NCBI GenBank assembly: GCA_002471255.1
Contig: DKPP01000011.1
Location: forward strand, 250,922-314,921
From: Akkermansiaceae bacterium UBA7331
Lineage (GTDB): Bacteria; Verrucomicrobiota; Verrucomicrobiia; Verrucomicrobiales; Akkermansiaceae
DNA: 64,000 nucleotides
Reading direction: 5' to 3'
A program made the position numbers and the translations under genes. Of this stretch, positions 7,198 through 16,254 are shown piece after piece. A model generated the notes under the pieces. That model ran no database searches and was not told the DNA's origin. It saw nothing but the letters and a program-made list of their open reading frames with translations. Each line of letters starts with the position of its first letter. Within the stretch, counting starts at the first letter, position 1.

Positions 7198-8868
7198 ATG
7201 CGAAGCGACCGAGTAAAAGTTGGTTTTGAACACGCACCACACCGTAGTTTGATGCGTGCAACGGGGATGACGGATGAAGATCTGAATCGCCCGTTTATTG
7301 CTATTTGCAATTCTTTTAATGAAGTGATCCCGGGTCACGTACATCTCAATAAAGTCGCTGAGCTGATTAAGGAAGAAGTGCGCGCCGCCGGTGGTACACC
7401 TATTGAGTTTAATTTGCCGGGTGTTTGTGACGGTATTGCCATGGGTCACGCCGGTATGAAGTATTCTTTGGCTAGTCGTGAATTGATTGCCGATAGTGTG
7501 GAAACTATGTTGGGTGCTCATGCTTTTGATGCGATGATCTGTATTCCTAACTGTGACAAGATTGTTCCCGGTATGATTATGGGAGCTTTACGTTGCAATA
7601 TCCCTACAATTTTCTGTAGTGGTGGCCCTATGGTGGCAGGTCAAGCCGAAGACGGTAGTGTTTTAGACTTAAATAGCGTATTTGAGGCTGTAGCCAGATT
7701 CAAGACAGGTGCTATCAATGCTGATGAATTGCATTCTATCGAGTGTCGTGCTTGCCCAAGTGCCGGCTCTTGCTCTGGTATGTTTACCGCCAATTCCATG
7801 AACTGTTTAAGTGAGGCTATTGGTTTGGCATTACCGGGTAACGGTACTTTATTGGCTACTTCCGATGAACGTAAGGAGTTCTGGAAGCAAACTGCTCGTC
7901 GTGCTGTGGAAATGGCAAAGGCTAATGGTCCTTTACCACGTGAAATCGTGACTCAAGACGCTATCGATAATGCATTTGCCATTGATATGGCAATGGGTGG
8001 CAGCTCTAATACTGTATTACACACTTTGGCCATCGCTCAAGAAGCAGGCGTTTCTTACGATTTGAATCGTATTAATGAGATTTCCAAGCGTACCCCTAAT
8101 ATTTGTAAGGTGGCTCCATCTTCCAAGTTCCACATGCAGGATGTATTAAGAGCCGGTGGCATTAGTGCTATTATTCATGAGATTTCTAAAATCCCGGGTG
8201 CTTTACATACCGATTGTTTGACCGTAAGCGGTAAAACTTTAGGTGAAACTGTTGATGGTTGTGAAATCCAAGATGACACAGTGATTCACCCATTGGAAAA
8301 TGCGTATTCTAAGGATGGCGGTTTAGCTATTTTATTTGGTAATTTGGCTGCTGAAGGTTCCGTTGTGAAAAAGGCCGGTGTGCATCCTGATATGATGGCG
8401 TTCCAAGGCCCTGCCGTTATTTTCGAATCTCAAGAAGAAGCTTGCGAAGGCATCTTGGGTGGTAAAGTAAAGGCCGGTGACGTGGTCGTTATCCGTAATG
8501 AAGGACCGAAAGGTGGCCCGGGTATGCAAGAAATGCTTGCTCCTACTTCTTACATCATGGGGCAAGGTCTCGGTTCCAAAGTTGCTTTGATTACTGACGG
8601 TCGATTCTCCGGTGCTACTCATGGTGCCTGTATCGGTCACATTTCACCGGAAGCTGCCGAAGGTGGCTTGATCGGATTATTAAAGGATGGTGATATCATT
8701 GAATATTCTATCCCTGAGAGATTTTTAAAAGTTCATTTAAGTGATGAAGAAATCTCTGCACGCCGTGCAGATTGGAAGCCAACTTATAACAAAGTTGATT
8801 CACCATGGCTCAATCGTTACCGTAAATTAGCTACCAATGCTAGCCGCGGTGCCGTATTGAGCGTATAA
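7198..8868 (+). CDS. ilvD: Dihydroxy-acid dehydratase
   Basis: IlvD dehydrates 2,3-dihydroxy-isovalerate and 2,3-dihydroxy-3-methylvalerate to the 2-keto acids in valine, isoleucine and leucine synthesis. The 556-residue length matches the family. The iron-sulfur ligands are visible as Cys37 in ICNSFNE, Cys119 in IPNCDK and the Cys in SAGSCSGM near residue 192. The Lys after NCD is the Mg-coordinating, carbamylated position in solved enzymes, and GPKGGPGM lies in the C-terminal half. It is a single-gene unit between the two-component promoter region and a terminator; ilvA lies about 29 kb away. The ATG follows CTAATATT with no Shine-Dalgarno sequence. Confidence 0.97.
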   Translation: MRSDRVKVGFEHAPHRSLMRATGMTDEDLNRPFIAICNSFNEVIPGHVHLNKVAELIKEEVRAAGGTPIEFNLPGVCDGIAMGHAGMKYSLASRELIADSVETMLGAHAFDAMICIPNCDKIVPGMIMGALRCNIPTIFCSGGPMVAGQAEDGSVLDLNSVFEAVARFKTGAINADELHSIECRACPSAGSCSGMFTANSMNCLSEAIGLALPGNGTLLATSDERKEFWKQTARRAVEMAKANGPLPREIVTQDAIDNAFAIDMAMGGSSNTVLHTLAIAQEAGVSYDLNRINEISKRTPNICKVAPSSKFHMQDVLRAGGISAIIHEISKIPGALHTDCLTVSGKTLGETVDGCEIQDDTVIHPLENAYSKDGGLAILFGNLAAEGSVVKKAGVHPDMMAFQGPAVIFESQEEACEGILGGKVKAGDVVVIRNEGPKGGPGMQEMLAPTSYIMGQGLGSKVALITDGRFSGATHGACIGHISPEAAEGGLIGLLKDGDIIEYSIPERFLKVHLSDEEISARRADWKPTYNKVDSPWLNRYRKLATNASRGAVLSV

Positions 8869-8882
8869 ATTTGATTATTATC

Positions 8883-8940
8883 AAACTCTTGATTTGATCG
8901 GCTCCGTCTAATGGTAGTCATCAAATCAAGAGTTTTTCAT
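8883..8940 (+). terminator. Rho-independent terminator after ilvD
   Basis: CTCTTGATTTGAT pairs with ATCAAATCAAGAG across a 21-base loop and is followed by TTTTTCATTTT. The stem arms are at about 8886-8898 and 8920-8932. Confidence 0.88.
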
Positions 8941-8950
8941 TTTCCTTCAT

Positions 8951-10090
8951 ATGTCTTTTTCAGAAGAAATTTCGGGCTTGTTGGCTCAGCCCTCACCTTT
9001 AATTCAGCGATTTTTACAATTGCTTGAGCCGGTTGACGATGCGGGGTTGGAAAGAATGGCTCAAGAGAGCCATCGTCTTACTCGCATGTACTTTGGTAAC
9101 ACGATTAGATTGTTTGCTCCGATCTATTTATCAAATGAGTGCATCAATAATTGCAAATACTGCGGTTTTTCCCGTGATAACCCGATCGTGCGTACCACTT
9201 TGACTGTCGAGGAAGTGGTGCAAGAGGCTCGTTATTTATATGATTTGGGGCTTCGTAGTATTTTGTTGGTAGCAGGGGAACACCCTAAATTTGTTTCTGA
9301 TGGCTATATGCAAGAATGCTTAGATGCGTTGCATGAGTTCATTCCTGCTCTTGGTTTAGAAATTGGACCTTTGCCTGATGACCGCTATGCGGAAATTGTG
9401 CATCATGGTGCGGAACAATTAGCCGTCTATCAAGAGACGTATAATAAGGAAGTATATGAGCAACTGCATACTGCCGGAGCAAAGAAAAATTACAATTGGC
9501 GTTTGGATTGTCCGGAGCGCGCTTATCAAGGTGGGTTTAAACGTATACAAATAGGTGCCTTATATGGCTTATCTCCTTGGCGAGAAGAAGCTAAAGCGGT
9601 AGCGACTCATCTGGAATACCTGCAAAAACATTGCTGGCGTGCCTCTATTTCCGTTGCTTTCCCTCGTATGAGACCTTATGCCGGGAATTATGAATATGAG
9701 CCAAATGAGCGTTTGATGCTTCAAGATCGTGATTTGGTGCAGCTGATGTGTGCTTTACGTATTTGCTTCCCAAAAATCGGTATGTCGATCAGTACGCGCG
9801 AACCTGCATGGATGCGTGATGCTTTATTGAATATAGGGATGACTCATATGTCCGCTTTGGCGAAAACCGAGCCGGGTGGATATACCGGAGTTGGAATCAA
9901 TTCCGCGCATTTGACTGTGCGAGGCAACATTGTCGATTTACCGGAAGAGCAGAAGGGCTGCTCCAAAGCAACCGAACAATTTGCTATCTCTGATGAGCGT
10001 AGCCCGCAAGAAGTGGTTGATTCCATCATCAAAGCGGGACTGGAGCCTGTTTGGAAGGATTGGGACCCGGGCTTAGATGTGATTGACTAA
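8951..10090 (+). CDS. thiH: 2-iminoacetate synthase (ThiH), radical SAM
   Basis: ThiH cleaves tyrosine by radical SAM chemistry to give dehydroglycine (2-iminoacetate) for the thiazole ring of thiamine. The cluster motif CINNCKYC puts Cys64, Cys68 and Cys71 at the expected place. LAVYQETYN and the region RMRPYAGNYEY are typical of the family, and the 379-residue length is usual. It stands alone between two terminators: thiG, thiS and thiF are not adjacent, and the only other thiamine gene in the window is thiL at about 25 kb. I saw no TPP riboswitch in the 82-base gap before it. Confidence 0.94.
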   Translation: MSFSEEISGLLAQPSPLIQRFLQLLEPVDDAGLERMAQESHRLTRMYFGNTIRLFAPIYLSNECINNCKYCGFSRDNPIVRTTLTVEEVVQEARYLYDLGLRSILLVAGEHPKFVSDGYMQECLDALHEFIPALGLEIGPLPDDRYAEIVHHGAEQLAVYQETYNKEVYEQLHTAGAKKNYNWRLDCPERAYQGGFKRIQIGALYGLSPWREEAKAVATHLEYLQKHCWRASISVAFPRMRPYAGNYEYEPNERLMLQDRDLVQLMCALRICFPKIGMSISTREPAWMRDALLNIGMTHMSALAKTEPGGYTGVGINSAHLTVRGNIVDLPEEQKGCSKATEQFAISDERSPQEVVDSIIKAGLEPVWKDWDPGLDVID

Positions 10091-10099
10091 GACTTTTCC

Positions 10100-10135
10100 A
10101 AAATCCTTCGCCGAGTTTCTGCGAAGGATTTTTTT
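10100..10135 (+). terminator. Rho-independent terminator after thiH
   Basis: AAAATCCTTCGC (10100-10111) pairs with GCGAAGGATTTT (10121-10132) across a 9-base loop, followed by T residues. Confidence 0.92.
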
Positions 10136-10200
10136 ATCTATCTGTATTTGAACATCGACGAAATTTAAGTGTCTTGACCCTTACGTAGAGAATATACGCA

Positions 10201-11826
10201 ATGAAAAATAAATCTAAATCTTCCTCGGCCGGAACTAGTGTGCTTCGTGGTCAAATTGTGGATGTGTCGGCACGAAGAATATTTCCCGGCTCGGTACATA
10301 TCAATAGAGGATATATCGATATGATCGTAGAAGAGCCGGTAAGCGAGACCGATATTATTTTGCCGGGTTTGGTGGATTCTCACGTACATATTGAAAGTTC
10401 CATGTTAACTCCCGATCATTTTGCCCTCTTGGCTGCCAGTCATGGTACGATAGCCGTAGTGGCCGATCCCCATGAGATAGCTAACGTATGTGGGATGCCC
10501 GGAGTGGATTATATGGTAAATAACGCTCAAAAGGCGTCCATAGCCATTTATTTTAGTGCCCCATCATGTGTGCCTGCTACGTCATTAGATTCTTCGGGTG
10601 CCGTGCTAGGTGTGCAAGATATCGCTTCATTGTTGGCTAGGAAAGAGTTCGTATCTTTAGGTGAGATGATGAATTATCCGGGTGTATTATCGTATGATAG
10701 TGACGTTTGGGGTAAGATTAACATCGCTAAGGAATTATTTAAACCTATTGATGGGCATGCTCCGGGGTTAAATGAGGGTGATTTGGATAAATACATTGCG
10801 GCAGGTATTTCTACCGACCATGAGTGTGAGACCTTAGACGAAGCACGTAAAAAAGCTTCTTTAGGCATGATGATTCAAATCCGTCAAGGTAGTGCAGCTA
10901 AGAATTTTGATGTATTGTTGCCTTTACTCAAGGAATATCCCGACCAAGTGATGTTCTGTACCGATGATTGCAAAGCGATCGATTTGCAACATGGTCATAT
11001 TGATGTGCTTGTCAAACGTGCTTTGGCTCAAGGTTATGATTTATTTGATGTATTGAGAGCGTCTTCTTGGAATGCCGTTTGCCATTATAATTTGGATGTA
11101 GGTATGCTCCAAGAGGGTGATCGTGCGGATTTGATTGTCATTGAGGATTTCAATGATTTCCGTGTTAAGACTTTAATGCGACGAGGGGTTGAAATAGACA
11201 TTCAGGAACATGGGGTGAAGGAAAAAGACCTCATTAATCATTTTTTTGCGCGGCCTATTTTTGAAACGGAAATCGTCAAACCCATCCCTTTGGGTGAAGT
11301 GGTGAATGTGATCGGTGTGCAAGACAAGACATTGGCGACGAAACATTTATTTTATGAATGGTCTCCTGATCTAGTAGAGAAGGAAGGATTGAATAAAATA
11401 GTCGTAGTAAATCGTTACCAAGAAAAGTCACACCCTGCCGTGGGTTGGGTAAAAGGTTTGAATATTCAAAATGGTGCCATAGCCAGCACGATATCTCACG
11501 ATTCTCACAATATTGTCGCTATCGGGTCTTCCGATGAGTATATAACACGTGCTATCAATGCTTTAATTGAGCAAAAAGGCGGCATTGTGGCGGTAAAACA
11601 ACAACAAATTTATGGGTTGCCATTACGTATAGCCGGTTTAATGTCCGATTTACCTCCTTATGAGTTTATTCCCAAATATAAGAGTTTAGATCAATTGGTG
11701 AGATCTTTGGGTGTCTCTTTAAGTTCTCCTTTCATTACATTATCGTTTTTAAGTTTGCCGGTTATTCCATCTTTACGTATTACCGATAAGGGAGTTTTTG
11801 AGGTCAAACAATTCAGATATCTATAA
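10201..11826 (+). CDS. ade: Adenine deaminase (amidohydrolase AdeC type)
   Basis: The enzyme converts adenine to hypoxanthine and ammonia in purine salvage. The metal site is seen as His61 and His63 in DSHVHIESS, with further metal-region motifs ADPHE, DGHAPGL and STDHECE. The C-terminal third is the second domain found in AdeC-type enzymes but not in cyclic amidohydrolases at large. The 541-residue length fits the family (about 570-590 residues), slightly short. The gene follows a terminator and has its own start context. Its stop overlaps by 6 bases the end of the convergent DUF2851 gene. Confidence 0.93.
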   Translation: MKNKSKSSSAGTSVLRGQIVDVSARRIFPGSVHINRGYIDMIVEEPVSETDIILPGLVDSHVHIESSMLTPDHFALLAASHGTIAVVADPHEIANVCGMPGVDYMVNNAQKASIAIYFSAPSCVPATSLDSSGAVLGVQDIASLLARKEFVSLGEMMNYPGVLSYDSDVWGKINIAKELFKPIDGHAPGLNEGDLDKYIAAGISTDHECETLDEARKKASLGMMIQIRQGSAAKNFDVLLPLLKEYPDQVMFCTDDCKAIDLQHGHIDVLVKRALAQGYDLFDVLRASSWNAVCHYNLDVGMLQEGDRADLIVIEDFNDFRVKTLMRRGVEIDIQEHGVKEKDLINHFFARPIFETEIVKPIPLGEVVNVIGVQDKTLATKHLFYEWSPDLVEKEGLNKIVVVNRYQEKSHPAVGWVKGLNIQNGAIASTISHDSHNIVAIGSSDEYITRAINALIEQKGGIVAVKQQQIYGLPLRIAGLMSDLPPYEFIPKYKSLDQLVRSLGVSLSSPFITLSFLSLPVIPSLRITDKGVFEVKQFRYL

Positions 11827-13209
11827 TTTAGGGGAGAGGAATTGTCTTTCTTGCGCTAGGTTGCAAGGGCAAGGGTTATGAGAATGGCAGAAATCTTTGC
11901 TGATTTGTAATAATCCTTGGTGTTGGTAAATATAGCGAGTTAGATGCTTGATTCGATCCGGAGATTGAATGAGTTGTTCGGCTATGCCCACTACGACCGA
12001 GTTAGAAGATTTTGCTTTCCATTCTTTATAGAACTTCCATTTTTCATCTGAGGGGCTAATGGGTAATACATAATTGATAATAAAATCATCAGCTCGTGAC
12101 GTCCCTATTAAAGCACTAGGTCTGGCTAGCTCTTTGGATGGTAAAGTAAAATGCTTATCCCAGTAAGTGTGGCGTTGTTGAGTGAGTAGTTTCTTTAAAT
12201 TCGTAAAATCAGCGTTGAGGCATAAGGCTTCAAAACATTCCCATGACTCGCTTACCGAGTGGAGGGCGGCTACTCGCCTTTGCGGATAATTGGCAGGGCG
12301 AAGAGAAGATAAATTCCATGCGAAACGGCGTTCGTTGCAAACTTCATATTGATCTTTGACCTTCCACCAGATATCCCAAAGAGTTTTATGGTAATCTTTA
12401 GCTCTTTGGGTGCTTTCTTGAGGTAAGATAGGGATGAGGAAGCCTGCGCATCCGAATAAAATGGCTTCTCGTTGTTTGGGTGAAATCTCTAAAATAGGGG
12501 TGCGACATGCCAAATGCTGCATTTGGTATTTGTTTTGGCTATATCCTAACGAGGTGCCGAGATTTTCATAAAGAGCCTGAGAGATATGGTTCCATCGAAT
12601 TTGATTTTCCCAGTGTTTCGTTTTTTGCTGCAGTCGGTAGGCGGCTGCCGTCTGTAAAAGATGTTCCCAATCTTGTAATTCAAACTCTAAAAATTGGTTT
12701 GATAAAGGACAAACGCTTGGACTCGATGCCGGAGTAGCTCCTGCAATTAAACCAAGTCGATCGGCTGATAAAGAGACTAAAGGAATATGTTGGTGATTCT
12801 CGTTTCGAGTAAACCATCCGCTAGGGGCGGGATGGCAAGTGGCATGCAGACATACTCGATTAAAGTTTGGATTGGCTCCGTGTCCATGACGTTCCCAATC
12901 TTCAGCATTAGGGTCTAGTTCGATATCGCCTTTGATGACATCGCCATCGATCGATATTGTCGCATTGAGAAAATCGGGGCCTGCCGATTTGTTCCATGTG
13001 CCCGGATGAATGATTACAATTTTGCGATCTAAGTTGTCTCGAAATTCCCGTCCAAAATGCCCCTGCAACAAATGCAGCTGAATAATGACCTCATTTGGGA
13101 GATTGGTGAGATGATTAATGCTGTTTTCGTTGCAATGGGTCGGACATTTAACATCACGTATTAAACGTCCATATTCCTCAGCGAGTGAGGATATGTTACG
13201 GTCGCTCAT
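11821..13209 (-). CDS. DUF2851 family protein
   Basis: Function unknown. The family is common in Bacteroidota and Verrucomicrobiota. The N-terminal half carries the family pattern: a LQGHFG segment, AGPDFLNATI, a GDIELD stretch and DWERHGHGANPNFNRVCLHA, arranged like a metal-binding or nuclease-like core, although no activity is established. The C-terminus has a CHSHNPCPC cluster that could hold a metal. It is 462 residues long. It is convergent with ade, with stop codons overlapping, and sits 27 bases downstream of the STAS gene on the same strand, so the two may be cotranscribed. Confidence 0.8.
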   Translation of the reverse strand: MSDRNISSLAEEYGRLIRDVKCPTHCNENSINHLTNLPNEVIIQLHLLQGHFGREFRDNLDRKIVIIHPGTWNKSAGPDFLNATISIDGDVIKGDIELDPNAEDWERHGHGANPNFNRVCLHATCHPAPSGWFTRNENHQHIPLVSLSADRLGLIAGATPASSPSVCPLSNQFLEFELQDWEHLLQTAAAYRLQQKTKHWENQIRWNHISQALYENLGTSLGYSQNKYQMQHLACRTPILEISPKQREAILFGCAGFLIPILPQESTQRAKDYHKTLWDIWWKVKDQYEVCNERRFAWNLSSLRPANYPQRRVAALHSVSESWECFEALCLNADFTNLKKLLTQQRHTYWDKHFTLPSKELARPSALIGTSRADDFIINYVLPISPSDEKWKFYKEWKAKSSNSVVVGIAEQLIQSPDRIKHLTRYIYQHQGLLQISKDFCHSHNPCPCNLAQERQFLSPKL

Positions 13210-13236
13210 AGGTAGTGAAGTGAGTAGATAAAAGGC

Positions 13237-13764
13237 TTATTCGCTTTCTTTGCGTTTAATCTCTTCGGTTAAGCCTTCGGTTACCGCCTTGAATTTGTTG
13301 GCGTTTGATTCATTTAATTCGCTTAGCGTAATATGAGAGTTTAGGACGTGTTTGGAATGCTCAAGATCGGATAATTTGACCATTGGAGCAGGTTCTTCGC
13401 CTAAGTTTTCACGAATGAGGTTTACTTTCCCTCTCCATGGCGCTTCAAGAGGTTCGACCTCTAAAAGTACGTCTAGGCCGAGACCTTCAATAGCATTTTG
13501 GCAACGCTCGTTAAGAGTGGTTAACTGTACGCTACCGCCGATAGGACGCAATCTGCCGGCAATACCGGCCAAGGTGCCCATAAATGTAGAATCGATTCCG
13601 GTGCAAGCTTCCATATCAATCACTATCAAAGAAATGCCCTCGTCGATAGCATTGTCAGCGATTTGTTTCACAATAGGGCTATTGGCAAAACTCCCTTTTC
13701 CTGTGCAACGAATCCATAAAAAGCCTTCGAATCGTCCAAAAAGTATAGATGTATTTTGATTCAC
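13237..13764 (-). CDS. STAS-domain protein (anti-sigma-factor antagonist-like)
   Basis: The protein is about 175 residues with a STAS fold over roughly residues 10-110: it contains VIDMEACTGIDSTFMG, where the Ser in IDSTF is the position phosphorylated in SpoIIAA-like antagonists. The 65-residue tail is charged and predicted helical. I start it at a GTG (13764); the longer frame would need a TTG at 13815. STAS proteins of this type usually work with an anti-sigma kinase and a PP2C phosphatase, but neither is encoded nearby. It lies upstream of the DUF2851 gene and divergent from nadK. Confidence 0.8.
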   Translation of the reverse strand: MNQNTSILFGRFEGFLWIRCTGKGSFANSPIVKQIADNAIDEGISLIVIDMEACTGIDSTFMGTLAGIAGRLRPIGGSVQLTTLNERCQNAIEGLGLDVLLEVEPLEAPWRGKVNLIRENLGEEPAPMVKLSDLEHSKHVLNSHITLSELNESNANKFKAVTEGLTEEIKRKESE

Positions 13765-13899
13765 GATTGTAAAAAATAGAAACTTCAATATACAAAAATG
13801 AAAATGGACGGTCAAGCTATGAGTGTTTATTCCGAAAGTAAGTGATGGTTTTGAGCATTTCGTATTGTCGTTGTGGTTGGATTTGTTAGAATTGCCGAT

Positions 13900-14772
13900 A
13901 TGTTTCCACCAAAATCAGTTGGTCTGGTTGTGTTGATGCAAAAAAAAGGAACAGCATCAGCAGTTGATCGTATGCAAAAAGCTTTAGATCGACATCATGT
14001 CGCATGTAAGGTTATTGATCGCTATGACCAGTTGGTACATCACATGGACTCTGTCGATATGCTGATGACCTTTGGTGGAGATGGTACGATGCTCTCGGTG
14101 TCGTCATTGGCAGCGATGCATCATGTGCCTCTAGTGGGTATTAATTTAGGTCGTTTGGGCTTTTTGACGGCTTGTTCGGTGGATGAAATTGATGATTTTG
14201 TCGAAGACCTATGCGCCGGTCGTGTGGATATAGATGAGAGAAATCTTTTAGAAGTGGTGCGGTTTAATGAGGGAGGTTGTTTGATTGGCGAAAAGAAATT
14301 GGCGTTAAATGAAATTTCTTTATTACGTGCTCAGAGTGGTAAGATGGTGGATGTGGATGCCAAAGTAGATGGCGTTTTACTAAACAGATACCATGCAGAT
14401 GGTGTGTTGGTTTCCACACCTACGGGATCGACCGCCTATTCGTTGTCAGCCGGAGGACCACTTGTGTGGCCTGCTGCGGCAGTGATCTGTGTGACGCCTA
14501 TCTGCCCGCATAGCCTGACTAATCGTTCGGTCGTTTTGCCCGATTCCTCACATATTGTCCTTAAGCCTAAAGAAAGACGTGGTCGATATGATTCGATGAT
14601 TTTTTCCGTAGATGGACGATCCACCTACGAGATGGAGGTGGGAGAGAGCTTGCATATTAAAAAAGCCGATCAAGTTTTAGTGCTTGTGCATCGAAAGGGA
14701 AAAAATTTCTCTGAATTACTCCGAGCCAAATTGAGATGGCAAGGGGCGGAAATCGGTGAAGATGATGAGTAA
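13900..14772 (+). CDS. nadK: NAD kinase
   Basis: NadK phosphorylates NAD+ to NADP+. The hallmark GGDGT is at residues 59-63 and the second motif, TPTGSTAYSLSAGGP, lies near residue 170. I chose the ATG at 13900, which begins MFPPKSVGLVV; a GTG at 13873 would add nine residues. The length of 290 residues is typical. It is the last gene before the ribosomal cluster and is separated from rplX by a 171-base gap that holds a promoter, so it is probably transcribed independently. Confidence 0.95.
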   Translation: MFPPKSVGLVVLMQKKGTASAVDRMQKALDRHHVACKVIDRYDQLVHHMDSVDMLMTFGGDGTMLSVSSLAAMHHVPLVGINLGRLGFLTACSVDEIDDFVEDLCAGRVDIDERNLLEVVRFNEGGCLIGEKKLALNEISLLRAQSGKMVDVDAKVDGVLLNRYHADGVLVSTPTGSTAYSLSAGGPLVWPAAAVICVTPICPHSLTNRSVVLPDSSHIVLKPKERRGRYDSMIFSVDGRSTYEMEVGESLHIKKADQVLVLVHRKGKNFSELLRAKLRWQGAEIGEDDE

Positions 14773-14849
14773 AATAGTCGTCTTAGTGCGTTGTCGTCAT
14801 AAAAATAATGACTTAATTGACGAAAAATCCGTATTTTATGGTTACGGGC

Positions 14850-14879
14850 TTGACTTGAGTGGGGGTCTTGTACTACGAT
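14850..14879 (+). promoter_or_regulatory. Promoter of the ribosomal protein cluster
   Basis: TTGACT (14850-14855) and TACGAT (14874-14879) with an 18-base spacer form a good sigma-70-type promoter about 65 bases before rplX. It explains how a cluster that has lost its usual upstream genes can be expressed. Confidence 0.6.
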
Positions 14880-14887
14880 TCACGCCC

Positions 14888-14906
14888 TACCACCAAGGGG
14901 GTGGTA
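14888..14906 (+). promoter_or_regulatory. Leader hairpin at the predicted 5' end of the rplX mRNA
   Basis: TACCACC (14888-14894) pairs with GGTGGTA (14900-14906) around a 5-base loop. From the predicted promoter, transcription would begin near 14886, so this stem would sit at the very 5' end of the message. It could stabilise the mRNA or bind a ribosomal protein. Confidence 0.5.
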
Positions 14907-14943
14907 TATCTTAATCGCATAAACGAGTAAGAAACAACAATAT

Positions 14944-15168
14944 ATGAAGACCCACGTGAAAAAAGGTGATGAAGTTCAAATTATCGCCGGAGGTAACAAG
15001 GGCAAGCGCGGCGTAGTTCTCGCTGTTAATGCTGCTAAAGGCACGGTTATTGTTGAAGGCGCGAGCAAGCTTAAAAAAGCTACTCGTCCTACTGAACAAA
15101 ACCCAGAAGGCGGCATCCAAGAGATCGACAGACCGATTCACATATCAAACGTGAAAAAAGTAGGCTAG
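14944..15168 (+). CDS. rplX: 50S ribosomal protein L24
   Basis: L24 is an early assembly protein of the large subunit. The 74-residue product has the KOW motif at its start (VKKGDEVQIIAGGNKGKRG) and ends in the typical HISNVKKV. In most bacteria rplN precedes it; here it is the first gene of the cluster and is preceded by a promoter and leader hairpin. Its stop codon forms part of a small hairpin at the junction with rplE. Confidence 0.96.
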   Translation: MKTHVKKGDEVQIIAGGNKGKRGVVLAVNAAKGTVIVEGASKLKKATRPTEQNPEGGIQEIDRPIHISNVKKVG

Positions 15169-15181
15169 GCAGTGATGCCTA
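15166..15181 (+). promoter_or_regulatory. GNRA-loop hairpin at the rplX-rplE junction
   Basis: TAGGCA (15166-15171) and TGCCTA (15176-15181) enclose a GTGA tetraloop. It starts at the rplX stop codon and lies in the longest gap of the cluster before secY (68 bases). In E. coli, S8 represses this operon by binding near the rplE start; whether this stem does the same is only an inference. Confidence 0.4.
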
Positions 15182-15236
15182 ACCCTGCGCTTAAGCCGTA
15201 ATCATCAATAATAAGAGCTGACCCGCTAAAATTAAA

Positions 15237-15818
15237 ATGAGTACACCATCATTACAAACATACTACCGCGAGAAGGTCGTTCCAGCCCTTCAAGCGAAGC
15301 ATGCATACACGAATATACATCAGATCCCTCGTCTTGAGAAGATCGTTGTAACTTCTTGCATGGGCAAAGCTCCCGACCGCAAACAAGCTGTTGAGGACGC
15401 TGTTAACGAAATTGCAAAAATCACAGGCCAAAAGCCATCTATTACATATGCTCGTAAGAGTGTTGCTAACTTCAAGCTACGTGAGGGTGAGCCCCTCGGC
15501 GCACGCGTAACCCTTCGTGGTGCTCGCATGTGGGAGTTCCTTGATCGTTTCATCAACGTTACTGCACCTAACATTCGTGACTTCCGTGGTCTTCCATACA
15601 AGTCCTTTGACGGTAGAGGTAACTACGCAATCGGTATCTCCGATCAATCCATTTTCCCTGAAATTGAATTGGATCAAATCAAACGTCAAATCGGTTTCGA
15701 CTTGATTTTTGTAACATCCGCTTCTACGGACGATGAAGGTCGTGACTTGTTACGCACATTGGGTGTTCCAATGCGTCAACACAAGAAGGCTGAAGCAACA
15801 CAAACAGAAAACGCATAA
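15237..15818 (+). CDS. rplE: 50S ribosomal protein L5
   Basis: L5 is a central protuberance protein that binds 5S rRNA. The 193-residue product has the family segments IPRLEKIVV, KPSITYARKSVANFKLREG and RDFRGL. A short Lys/Ala-rich tail (HKKAEATQTENA) is added at the C-terminus. rpsH begins only 13 bases after its stop; the rpsN gene that usually lies between them is missing. Confidence 0.97.
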   Translation: MSTPSLQTYYREKVVPALQAKHAYTNIHQIPRLEKIVVTSCMGKAPDRKQAVEDAVNEIAKITGQKPSITYARKSVANFKLREGEPLGARVTLRGARMWEFLDRFINVTAPNIRDFRGLPYKSFDGRGNYAIGISDQSIFPEIELDQIKRQIGFDLIFVTSASTDDEGRDLLRTLGVPMRQHKKAEATQTENA

Positions 15819-15831
15819 TTAGAATCATATC

Positions 15832-16233
15832 ATGGCCGTATTAAGTGACCCAATTTCAGACTTCTTAACACGTCTGAAGAATGCCAGCTCAGCTGGTAAT
15901 GAAGCATTTACCGCTCCATGCTCTAAGATCAAAGTAGAAATCGCTCGCATTTTGCAAGAAGAAGGCTACATCTGGGGCTATGAAGTAACTGGTGAAGGTA
16001 CTCAAAAGGAAATCAAGGTTAAGACCAAGTTCAATCAACAAGGTAAGCCTGTATTGACCAACGTAAAGCGCGTTTCTAAGCCTGGTCGTCGTCAGTATGT
16101 TTCCTCTGAAGAAGTTCCACGTGTTCTTAGTGGGCTTGGCATTGCTATCATCTCCACCTCTCATGGTGTGATGACCGGTACGCAAGCGCGCAAGCAAAGC
16201 ATTGGTGGCGAAATCCTCGCCTTAGTTTGGTAA
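15832..16233 (+). CDS. rpsH: 30S ribosomal protein S8
   Basis: S8 organises the central domain of 16S rRNA and is the translational repressor of the spc operon in E. coli. The 133-residue product starts with DPISDFLTRLKNA and ends with the S8 signature STSHGVMTG followed by GGEILALVW. It starts at an ATG preceded by ATCATATC. Confidence 0.97.
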   Translation: MAVLSDPISDFLTRLKNASSAGNEAFTAPCSKIKVEIARILQEEGYIWGYEVTGEGTQKEIKVKTKFNQQGKPVLTNVKRVSKPGRRQYVSSEEVPRVLSGLGIAIISTSHGVMTGTQARKQSIGGEILALVW

Positions 16234-16254
16234 TCCCTAACATTTTATTATATC

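Noticed and set aside
8869..8950. TPP riboswitch before thiH
   Set aside because: The 82-base gap is taken up by the ilvD terminator and has none of the conserved TPP-aptamer elements.
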